From: Clostridiales bacterium UBA4080
GTDB taxonomy: Bacteria; Bacillota; Clostridia; Lachnospirales; Vallitaleaceae
DNA length: 5,641 nt
Assembly (NCBI GenBank): GCA_002381865.1
Contig: DFYO01000057.1
Coordinates: forward strand, 758 to 6,398
Direction of reading: 5' to 3'
A program made the position numbers and the translations under genes. Of this stretch, positions 1 to 5,069 are shown one piece after another; within the stretch, counting starts at the first letter, position 1; each line of letters begins with the position of its first letter. The notes beneath the pieces are model-generated. The model saw only the letters and a list, made by a program, of their open reading frames with translations, did no database searches and was not told the DNA's origin.

Positions 1-1
1 A

Positions 2-832
2 TCAACCAAAGATGTGCCATTAGAGAATTATAATTCTGCCAATTCTAATAAATATAAAAAGCCTTCTATTATTGTTAATATTGAAAAATATGGATTGAAA
101 GGCGCTTCATGGGTATTTTCACCTGAAAATGTATTTCGAGAAAATTATGTTTCTTATTCTCGATTAAATACATATCAAACCTGCCCAAAACGCTTCGAAC
201 TAGTTTATCTTTGTGGAATTGATGAACCTACAAGCAAGGCAGCATATTTTGGTTCTGTGGTTCATCGAATGCTTGATTTAAGCATAAGAGATCAAATTAA
301 TTTTGAAAGTAAACAAAATTCTATTATTTCAGTTGATACAATTATGAGTTATTTTTTTAAAGCGCAGCAGATTGAAGGCAATAAATATCTATTATTAGAG
401 AATGAAATAAAAGACTATATTGTTAGATTTTTAATATTGAACAAAGATATTAATTTGTTGAAGACCAATAAAACTGAGTATGAAGTATCAAAAAAGATAG
501 CTGGATATAATGTGAAATGTGTTATTGATCGAATTGATAAAGGAGAATATGTGACTGTTATTGATTATAAAACTGGCAATAAAGATTATATTACAAAGAA
601 TCAGCTAAATCTTTATGCGCTTGCAATTGGTGCAGACACAAATAATAATTATAAACTTCAATATCAATTTTTGAAAACTGGAGAGCAAATATCTTGGTTC
701 TTTTCTAAGCAAGATTCAGATGATACTCTTGAATGGATGCATTCAACTATTCATAAGATAGAAAATGCAAGCTATTTTCCAAAGAATTTAAAGCTATGTA
801 GATGGTGCGGTCTAAAATCTATTTGTAAATAG
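2..832 (+). CDS. RecB-like PD-(D/E)XK nuclease domain protein, 5'-partial
   Basis: The reading frame is open to the left edge (codons from base 2), so the true start is probably outside the window; a GTG at 14 is in frame but has no convincing ribosome binding site. Numbering from that GTG, the protein shows the RecB/AddB nuclease signature in order: Cys57 in TCPKRFELVY, the GSVVH motif with His84, Asp172 in VIDRID, Asp184 and Lys186 in VIDYKTG, the QLNLY motif (Gln197, Tyr201), and a C-terminal C-x2-C-x5-C (Cys262, 265, 271) ending one residue before the stop. Cys57 plus the three last cysteines match the four ligands of the Fe-S cluster in AddB/Cas4-like nucleases. All catalytic positions are kept, so the domain looks active on DNA. 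In this family such a domain often ends a UvrD-type helicase, but no helicase motif is visible here; a stand-alone nuclease is also possible. The stop is TAG. It converges with the minus-strand nuclease pseudogene. Confidence 0.85.
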   Translation, partial: STKDVPLENYNSANSNKYKKPSIIVNIEKYGLKGASWVFSPENVFRENYVSYSRLNTYQTCPKRFELVYLCGIDEPTSKAAYFGSVVHRMLDLSIRDQINFESKQNSIISVDTIMSYFFKAQQIEGNKYLLLENEIKDYIVRFLILNKDINLLKTNKTEYEVSKKIAGYNVKCVIDRIDKGEYVTVIDYKTGNKDYITKNQLNLYALAIGADTNNNYKLQYQFLKTGEQISWFFSKQDSDDTLEWMHSTIHKIENASYFPKNLKLCRWCGLKSICK

Positions 833-878
833 AATTATAATTTATATAACAGCCTATGGAGAATTTTCTGTTTTAGCC

Positions 879-956
879 TGAGCTGACCCCCTTTGTGTCC
901 ACCAATATGGAGTCAGTTCAAACTAAAACCGGGGGAATTAAACCGGCCTTGACACA
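879..956. mobile_element. Collapsed insertion-sequence termini (IS3- or IS21-like remnant)
   Basis: Bases 879-890 (TGAGCTGACCCC) and 909-920 (GGAGTCAGTTCA) form an inverted pair matching at 10 of 12 positions, only 18 bases apart. Both carry the TGA-CTGACyCC core with nearby TGTCCA that is common at IS3-family ends. Immediately to the right, 928-934 and 942-947 contain two CCGG-centred units that on the minus strand read CCGGTTTAA and CCGGTTTTAG, then TGTCAAGG, a layout reminiscent of the repeated ends of IS21-type elements. No transposase remains between them. The likely origin is deletion of an element down to its ends, or nested insertion. Family assignment is from memory of typical ends and is uncertain. 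The patch overlaps the last codons and stop of the minus-strand nuclease gene. Confidence 0.4.
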
Positions 957-2167
957 GCACTTTGAGCTATAGGAATTAATTCATCAATCTTTTGAAAGAT
1001 ATATTTGAGAAGATTTGAATTTTCTTTTCTAAACATATCTAAATAAATATCTGAATTATTCCAATTTCTGTATTCAGTATCTAAGAAATCACAGCAAGCC
1101 CAATATTCATTATGTTTCATTGAAATAGTATTATTTTTTATGTATTCAATTGCTTCCTTGTACTTTAAACTTTTTTTAATTTCGCTATCATCATAATCAA
1201 TTCCATAAATAAGATCGCTCATATTAGAACTTTCAAACTCAAATTTAATGTTTAAATATTTTAAAGAAGCATTAGTATTTAAGAATGAAAACCCACTGTA
1301 TCTGACATTTAAATTATCATCTTTTTGAAATTTAAATGCTCTATCCTGCGCAACTTTCTTAATTGTATCCATAAACATTGATACTATTTGTCTTTTATAT
1401 ATCGGTAAGGCATCAGCTATAGCCAAAGCTGCTTTAAAAGAATTTTCACTCTTTCCAATTAGCTCAACAACAATCATTTCTTCTTCCATAGAAATTCCTC
1501 CACCAATTTCATTTTCTATAGCTCGAATAAAAAGTTCAAGAATTGCCCGTACAGAAGGAGCTCTCGTTTTTTCAATCCAGGATTTAATTAACATTTTTAT
1601 ATCATAATTCCAGCTCATTAAATTGCATTGCTCTTTTTCTAAATCCATTTTTATTTTATTGTTACCCCGTTTTAAGCTTTCATCACTTGGTTTTGCACCA
1701 TAAGGCGTCAAATAGATGAGATATCCTCGCTCTTTCCATTGTTTTTCTTTATCAAGCCAGTCACGATATCTTGATATCTGATTGTCTTGATCTGAAGCCC
1801 AAATTTTATTTTCAATTACTATCCAAGCATCTGTAAATTCTATAAGAATATCAAATCTTCCGTTTTGTGGCGTTTCATATTCGGTCCTTACTTTTGCCTC
1901 TTTAGTTAGCAGCTCCGGATAATCAAAGCCTCTGTCTTTTAAAAATAATAAAAATGAGTCCAGATATATTCTTCCTTGTCAATGGCCCTGTTTAGGATTA
2001 AGGAAATACGCTAAAAAGGCAGAAATACTTGTTTCTTGGAAACCCCAGATTTGGCGTATGGGATCAAAAGAAAACGCTATTTCTTTATCATACAGTTTTT
2101 TAAATCGTTCCATGCTTTTTAATGTTGCATCAACGCTTACTAATAATTCTTGGACATCATTTTTCAC
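938..2167 (-). pseudogene. PDDEXK_4-type putative nuclease with one in-frame TGA
   Basis: Read from the GTG at 2167, a single frame of 409 codons ends at TAA 938-940 and is broken only by TGA at codon 63 (1981-1979). The TGA sits in the N-terminal motif of the family, reading NPKQGH-stop-QGR where HGQG is expected, so GGA to TGA fits. Beyond it the family signature is intact: EYE (96-98), RFDILIE with Asp106, IVIENK with Glu119 and Lys121, QISRY with Gln130 and Tyr134, then YLIYLTPYG (149-157). This is the PD-(D/E)XK core of PF14281-type proteins, whose biological role is not established; some lie in defence or mobile regions. No ATG or GTG follows the stop before the catalytic residues, and the first TTG is codon 153, so active enzyme would need readthrough. 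The C-terminus (AVSRPV) overlaps IS-like DNA and may be foreign. GTG is chosen as start because AAAGGAGG stands five bases upstream. Confidence 0.85.
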
Positions 2168-2172
2168 TTATT

Positions 2173-2180
2173 CCTCCTTT
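2173..2180 (-). promoter_or_regulatory. Shine-Dalgarno of the PDDEXK_4 gene
   Basis: On the minus strand AAAGGAGG is followed by five bases and then the GTG at 2167. This strong site decides the GTG start; no better ATG lies nearby in that frame. Confidence 0.75.
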
Positions 2181-2204
2181 GCAAATCTGAGAGCTGCAGT
2201 TTTT

Positions 2205-2233
2205 ATTCTATATTAGCTCTTATTCCTTAACAA
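2205..2233 (-). promoter_or_regulatory. Sigma-70-type promoter of the PDDEXK_4 gene
   Basis: On the minus strand TTGTTA (2233-2228, 4 of 6 to consensus) is separated by exactly 17 bases from TAGAAT (2210-2205, 5 of 6). Transcription would start near 2198 and give a leader of about 30 bases that carries the Shine-Dalgarno sequence. It lies between the end of the upstream gene fragment and the GTG start, so the gene has its own promoter independent of the insertion sequence. Confidence 0.55.
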
Positions 2234-2266
2234 GCTAAAAAATAATCGTATTTTAATACTCCTCCA

Positions 2267-2393
2267 TTATCCCTTAATATCATTACCAAATTTAACCCAT
2301 ATTTCCCAAATGAGCTGTTGTAATTCCGAAAAAATATCGCATAATTCGTTATAAGAAAAGATATAAACAGATTCTGAAGCGATAAAAAGTGGA
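2267..2393 (-). pseudogene. 3' fragment of an unidentified gene cut by the IS
   Basis: On the minus strand about 40 codons read in an AT-rich, host-like style up to TAA (2269-2267), including ASESVYIFSYNELCDIF and IWEIWVKFGNDIKG. The frame continues to the left end of the IS1380 relic at 2394, and beyond that point the antisense frame is only the complement of transposase DNA. I infer that this is the C-terminus of a gene interrupted by the insertion, originally upstream of and co-directional with the PDDEXK_4 gene. I do not recognise the family. No continuation is visible on the far side of the IS (3386-3464), so more than the insertion itself would have been lost. The fragment is short enough that chance cannot be excluded. 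Confidence 0.4.
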
Positions 2394-2408
2394 GTATTCC
2401 ATGGGTGA
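2394..2408 (+). repeat. Left terminal inverted repeat of the IS1380 relic
   Basis: GTATTCCATGGGTGA matches the reverse complement of 3371-3385 (GTATTCCCTGCATGA) at 12 of 15 positions. The ATG inside it (2401) is in frame with the first part of the transposase. Confidence 0.55.
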
Positions 2409-3160
2409 GAGCTAAAAGTCCGGTTTACGAGTCGAAGTTGACAGCAGTTTGCGGCTGGAGTTGCATGGTCCAACGATCAGCTCGGTTGCCGGACTGCTCG
2501 CCTATCATAAGCTCGATAATGCGCCAGGACTGACCAAGATCACAGAAAGCTGCCTACACGATGTGCGACACGGCAAGAATATGCAGCATATTTTGGGAGC
2601 TTAACTTCGTTAGTCGGTTTTCAGTAGGCTCGCTGGTTATGAAGAAACGAATGAAGCTGACCAGCTTTCCGTTGATCCTGCGATGCGACAGTGTGTCGGC
2701 GGTCGCACTATTAAATCGTACTGCGGCTTCGACAAGGCAGATGGGAAGATTTGAGACGGAAGTGCTGACTTTTCCCGACAACTGAACGGCTCTGATGAAT
2801 CTATCATGGAAATGGATTGATCAGCTTCACCAAAACAAGCCGATAAAGAAACTCATGCTGGACCTGGACAGCTCCGTCAGCGAAAGCTATGGAATGCAAG
2901 AGGGTACCGCGTACAACGGGCATTTCGGATGTATATGCTATCATCTCCTATTCTGCTTCAATCAGTTCGGCGATGTCGAATTTGCCCTGCTCCGGGAAGG
3001 GAATGTGCTCAGCGCCAAGGGATGGAGAACAGTGCTAGAAGCAATAGTCGCCAGATACGTGATCTTTTAGATAGCCGAGGTCGCGATATCGAAGGAGCTA
3101 TTCACAGTCATCCTCGGAAGGATACAGCAGCTCAGTCTACTCGAATCAACATTTAGGTAA
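2401..3160 (+). pseudogene. IS1380-family transposase, degenerate and internally deleted
   Basis: Two frames together give one recognisable transposase. Frame one (from 2401 to about 2715) contains RVEVDSSLRLELHG, GLTKITESCLHDVRHGKNMQ and SRLAGYEETNEADQLSVDPA, with stops at 2413, 2602 and 2611; the last two fall where family members have Leu and Gln in a LLRQSVFSRL-like stretch. After a frameshift near 2710-2720, frame two gives TAASTRQMGRFETEVL, a TGA at 2783, then KKLMLDLDSSVSESYG, TAYNGHFGCICYHLLFCFNQF and LREGNVLSAKGWRTVLE. LDLDSS holds the first catalytic Asp of the DDE set. The sequence then passes straight into IAEVAISKELFTVILGRIQQ, the extreme C-terminus of the family, after a TAG at 3068. 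The region with the second Asp and the Glu is missing (about 200 codons by comparison with family length). This is dead on several counts. Confidence 0.85.
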
Positions 3161-3227
3161 CCGAAGCCAAATGCGAGGCATGCTGCCAAGGGAAAATTCT
3201 CTGAAATTTTAGGAGGCACAGGGAGTA

Positions 3228-3334
3228 TTGACGCGAAGCTTGTGGGAAAAATGGCTTTGCAGGAGGTAGTTGCGATGGTGTTGCTTCCAAGCTAGCTTGA
3301 CGCGAGGCGCATACCCATCGAAAATGGGCCTTGA
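3228..3334 (+). repeat. Imperfect direct repeat in the IS tail
   Basis: Two units begin with TTGACGCGA, at 3228 and 3297, 69 bases apart, and both run after a variable stretch into AAAATGG and a C-rich CTTG end (3249-3259 and 3321-3332 approximately). The conserved ends and divergent middle suggest an old local duplication in the non-coding tail of the insertion sequence. No function is implied. Confidence 0.35.
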
Positions 3335-3354
3335 GATGAGGAAATTCTCAAGGC
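3314..3354. other. Pair of overlapping hairpins near the right IS end
   Basis: CCCAT (3314-3318) can pair with ATGGG (3324-3328). Directly after, GCCTTGAGA (3328-3336) pairs perfectly with TCTCAAGGC (3346-3354) over nine base pairs around a nine-base loop. The two share base 3328 and so compete slightly. No T-run follows on the plus strand, so a classical intrinsic terminator is not supported. The position 17 bases inside the right inverted repeat suggests a structural part of the IS end or a block to read-through from outside. Confidence 0.45.
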
Positions 3355-3370
3355 TGCCAAGAATCGCAGG

Positions 3371-3385
3371 TCATGCAGGGAATAC
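3371..3385 (-). repeat. Right terminal inverted repeat of the IS1380 relic
   Basis: TCATGCAGGGAATAC is the imperfect reverse complement of 2394-2408 (12 of 15 matches, including the seven outermost bases GTATTCC). Confidence 0.55.
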
Positions 3386-3403
3386 CAGTTTCCATCAATT
3401 TTA

Positions 3404-3432
3404 TTGACAATAATCATTGCTGGATGTATTTA
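3404..3432 (+). promoter_or_regulatory. Candidate promoter of the ankyrin-repeat gene
   Basis: A perfect TTGACA (3404-3409) is followed after 17 bases by TATTTA (3427-3432), a weak -10 matching at only three positions; TATTAA at 3431 is closer to consensus but too far away. The leader to the ATG would be about 25 bases. The -35 box begins 18 bases beyond the right end of the IS relic. The excellent -35, correct spacing and position support it, while the poor -10 limits confidence. Confidence 0.4.
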
Positions 3433-3450
3433 TTAATAAAATGAAAGCAT

Positions 3451-3458
3451 AGGAGGAG
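3451..3458 (+). promoter_or_regulatory. Shine-Dalgarno of the ankyrin-repeat gene
   Basis: AGGAGGAG ends six bases before the ATG at 3465. It fixes that ATG as start, ahead of the hydrophobic signal sequence. Confidence 0.75.
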
Positions 3459-3464
3459 AATGAA

Positions 3465-4556
3465 ATGAGAAAGGCAATTTCACTTTTTATGTTTTCTTTT
3501 CTATTGATTGCTGTATCTTTTAGTCTTGATTCTAATACTGCAAAGCTAATCGATGCTCTAACTTACGAAAATAAAGATTATCAGCTTATTGAAAATTTAT
3601 TATATAGTGATGCTAACATACTTTATATTGATACAACTCGCAAACAGCCACAATCAATTATATCCAAGTTGGTTGAAAAAATATGGATCGATTCTTGGGA
3701 ATTGAGTAGAGACCAACAGAAGTATCAAAAAGCTATCTCATTGGTGAAGCTCTTTTTTGAAAGAGGGGGGAAACTCCAATGGGCAGATTCTGAAATACTA
3801 TACTTTGCGCTTCATTCAAAAATGCCAGAAATTGTGGAGATACTGCTAAGAAATGGGGCTAGCCCATCTTTTTGGATAAGTAGTGCAATAGGCAGTAATT
3901 ATCGTTTTTCGCCGTTGCAAGAAGCTTATGCAATTGGAGATGAACGAATTATCAATTTATTGCTTACTTTTGGTGCAAAGGATATTTCTGAACATGAAAA
4001 GGTTCAAATTGCATTCATTGAAGCTGCAGCAAACTCTTCTTATAGTGTATCAGACCTTATTAACTTTATACAAAAAGGTGCAATAATTAATGAGAAAAAT
4101 GCAAATAATGAATCCGCACTAATGAAAGTAATAGATATTGATTTACTCTTTAATCTCTTTAATTCAAATCAAATCCGTAAGTATATGTATTTACTAGATA
4201 ATGGAGCTGATCCCAATATGACTGCATATTGTTCTTGGGATGATGGCTATGCTACCCCATTGCATAGTTTAATTTATTACACTAGCTATAATTTTAAAAA
4301 TGATCCTAATGATGCGACCTGTATTATGTTAATTGATAAACTTCTTAAAGCTGGGGCTTTCGTATCATCAACTGATCGCTGGGGAGATACTCCATTACAT
4401 ACGGCAGCAGAGTACAATAATCTGACAGGTGCAAATATGCTAATAGCTGCAGGATGCAAGATCATGGCAAAAGGCTATCAAGGTAAAACACCTCTTGATT
4501 ATGCCAAATCGGGAGAGATGATTAAGCTTCTTAAAGCTAATGGGGCAACTGAATAG
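3465..4556 (+). CDS. Exported ankyrin-repeat protein
   Basis: The 363-residue protein begins with a Sec-type signal: MRK, a hydrophobic core (residues 4-19) and a likely cleavage near residues 18-21 (VSFS, LD). There is no Cys for lipidation, so the mature protein is probably periplasmic or secreted. Helical ankyrin-type units follow: about 108-136 (EIVEILLRNGASP), 146-172 (RIINLLLTFGAKD), 215-250 (YMYLLDNGADPN), 263-304 (TPLHSLIYY, LIDKLLKAGAFV), 305-337 (GDTPLHTAAE, MLIAAGCKI) and 338-363 (GKTPLDYAKSGEMIKLLKANG). The TPLH and TPLD tetrapeptides and NGA/AGA turns mark the repeats; those before residue 215 are more divergent. Ankyrin repeats bind partner proteins, but nothing here identifies the partner. 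The gene ends with TAG and is followed by a relic of a second ankyrin gene, so the locus once held at least two. Codon use is AT-rich like the flanking host DNA. Confidence 0.9.
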   Translation: MRKAISLFMFSFLLIAVSFSLDSNTAKLIDALTYENKDYQLIENLLYSDANILYIDTTRKQPQSIISKLVEKIWIDSWELSRDQQKYQKAISLVKLFFERGGKLQWADSEILYFALHSKMPEIVEILLRNGASPSFWISSAIGSNYRFSPLQEAYAIGDERIINLLLTFGAKDISEHEKVQIAFIEAAANSSYSVSDLINFIQKGAIINEKNANNESALMKVIDIDLLFNLFNSNQIRKYMYLLDNGADPNMTAYCSWDDGYATPLHSLIYYTSYNFKNDPNDATCIMLIDKLLKAGAFVSSTDRWGDTPLHTAAEYNNLTGANMLIAAGCKIMAKGYQGKTPLDYAKSGEMIKLLKANGATE

Positions 4557-4614
4557 ACTCCTATTTCAGGAAATCATTTTTGTTCAGTGGGATTTTATAC
4601 TATAACCTGTATAA

Positions 4615-4773
4615 TTAGCCCAGAATCCTGAAGTCATTACATTTATGCTCAATGCTGGTGCAAATGGCAAATTGAAATCTAACGAAGGCAAAACAGCCTT
4701 TGACTATGCACAAGATAATCCGAAGATTAAAGATACCGCAGAATACTGGGCTTTGAATGATGTAAGATTTTAA
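4615..4773 (+). pseudogene. C-terminal remnant of a second ankyrin-repeat gene
   Basis: After a TAA at 4612-4614, 52 codons read to a TAA at 4771-4773 in a frame different from the intact ankyrin gene. They contain NPEVITFMLNAGANGK, EGKTAFDYAQDNPKIKD and a short tail ending YWALNDVRF. This is a last ankyrin repeat and C-terminal cap of a type I recall from repeated exported ankyrin proteins, and it differs from the last repeat of the upstream gene (GKTPLDYAK). No start codon with a ribosome binding site and no earlier repeat is visible in 4557-4614, so the front of the gene has been lost, probably by recombination between tandem paralogues. A functional peptide is unlikely. Confidence 0.7.
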
Positions 4774-4834
4774 CTAATATAGAAAGCAAAATATTCAAAA
4801 TACAGGCTATTTTGTAGGCTTAGAGCTATAGAAA

Positions 4835-4852
4835 TTGCGCTGGAGAGCGCAA
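4835..4852. terminator. Possible intrinsic terminator hairpin
   Basis: TTGCGCT (4835-4841) and AGCGCAA (4846-4852) form a perfect seven-base-pair stem with a GGAG tetraloop. On the plus strand it is followed by ATCATT and not by a clean T-run; on the minus strand AATTTCTAT follows. Its position after the ankyrin genes and before the lipoprotein gene fits a transcription boundary, but efficiency is doubtful. Confidence 0.4.
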
Positions 4853-4939
4853 ATCATTAAAAATAATTTGCTTGACAAATGCTGCCAAGGGTGCTGAAAC
4901 TATACTGGTATGCTAGAAGCACAATTATTATTGCATAAT

Positions 4940-5017
4940 AGGAGGAATAAAATAGTCTTTGAAATGTATGGTGGGCATCCTAGCACAATCCATATAACCA
5001 ATGTTGCTGGCCTATGA
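4940..5017 (+). other. Orphan ribosome binding site with a lost start codon
   Basis: AGGAGG (4940-4945) is followed after six bases by ATA (4952-4954) where a start codon is expected. From that ATA a frame of 21 codons runs to TGA (5015-5017), reading IVFEMYGGHPSTIHITN and then VAGL. The first in-frame ATG (4964) is too far from the Shine-Dalgarno sequence. The simplest reading is a decayed gene start (ATG to ATA) or a relic of a gene head whose body was lost. The bases around it resemble the head of the intact ankyrin gene (GCATA, AGGAGGA, AAAAT at similar spacing). No protein is claimed. Confidence 0.3.
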
Positions 5018-5057
5018 ATTTCTGCAACAAAAAGCTCAGGTTAGATGTTCCATATGA

Positions 5058-5064
5058 GAGGGAG
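5058..5064 (+). promoter_or_regulatory. Shine-Dalgarno of the lipoprotein gene
   Basis: GAGGGAG stands five bases before the ATG at 5070 and supports that start, which is also the one that provides the signal sequence and lipobox. Confidence 0.6.
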
Positions 5065-5069
5065 ATAAA

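Larger units (their letters stand above)
2394..3385 (+). mobile_element. Degenerate IS1380-family insertion sequence with internal deletion
   Basis: The segment is clearly richer in G+C than both flanks and is bounded by a 12-of-15 inverted repeat (2394-2408 and 3371-3385). It encodes fragments of one IS1380-type transposase. At about 0.99 kb it is much shorter than intact members of the family (about 1.6-1.7 kb), in keeping with the deletion in the transposase. Bases 3161-3385 are a non-coding tail of 225 bases with an imperfect direct repeat and hairpins. No target-site duplication is recognisable at the flanks (GTGGA on the left, CAGTT on the right), so the exact ends may be off by a few bases, or flanking DNA has been lost. 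With both catalytic core and frame destroyed it cannot move itself. Confidence 0.75.

Noticed and set aside
848..874. AACAG and CTGTT with following TTTT as terminator of the first gene
   Set aside because: The stem has only five pairs and a 15-base loop, too weak to claim.
1979..1981. Alternative genetic code with TGA as glycine
   Set aside because: Only one TGA sits at a glycine position; the ankyrin, lipoprotein and RecB-like frames use GGN for glycine and contain no in-frame TGA.
2394..2473. Upstream extension of the 2267-2393 minus-strand gene fragment
   Set aside because: Beyond 2394 the frame is only the complement of IS DNA, so the ATG near 2473 is not a real start.
2554..2781. Open frame on the minus strand inside the IS
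   Set aside because: It is the complement of transposase-coding sequence that matches the family in the plus direction, with no ribosome binding site and no recognisable protein.
2929..3156. Plus-strand open frame overlapping the transposase end
   Set aside because: The overlapping frame from 2795 carries the clear IS1380 motifs; this one is a shadow frame with Arg-rich meaningless sequence.
4872..4906. TTGACA and TATACT as a promoter for the lipoprotein gene
   Set aside because: The boxes are separated by 23 bases, well beyond the usable spacing, and the start would be more than 150 bases from the ATG.
4557..5069. A CRISPR array, tRNA or structured RNA in the intergenic stretches
   Set aside because: No regularly spaced repeats and no cloverleaf-like folding pattern were found; only the single hairpin at 4835-4852 stands out.
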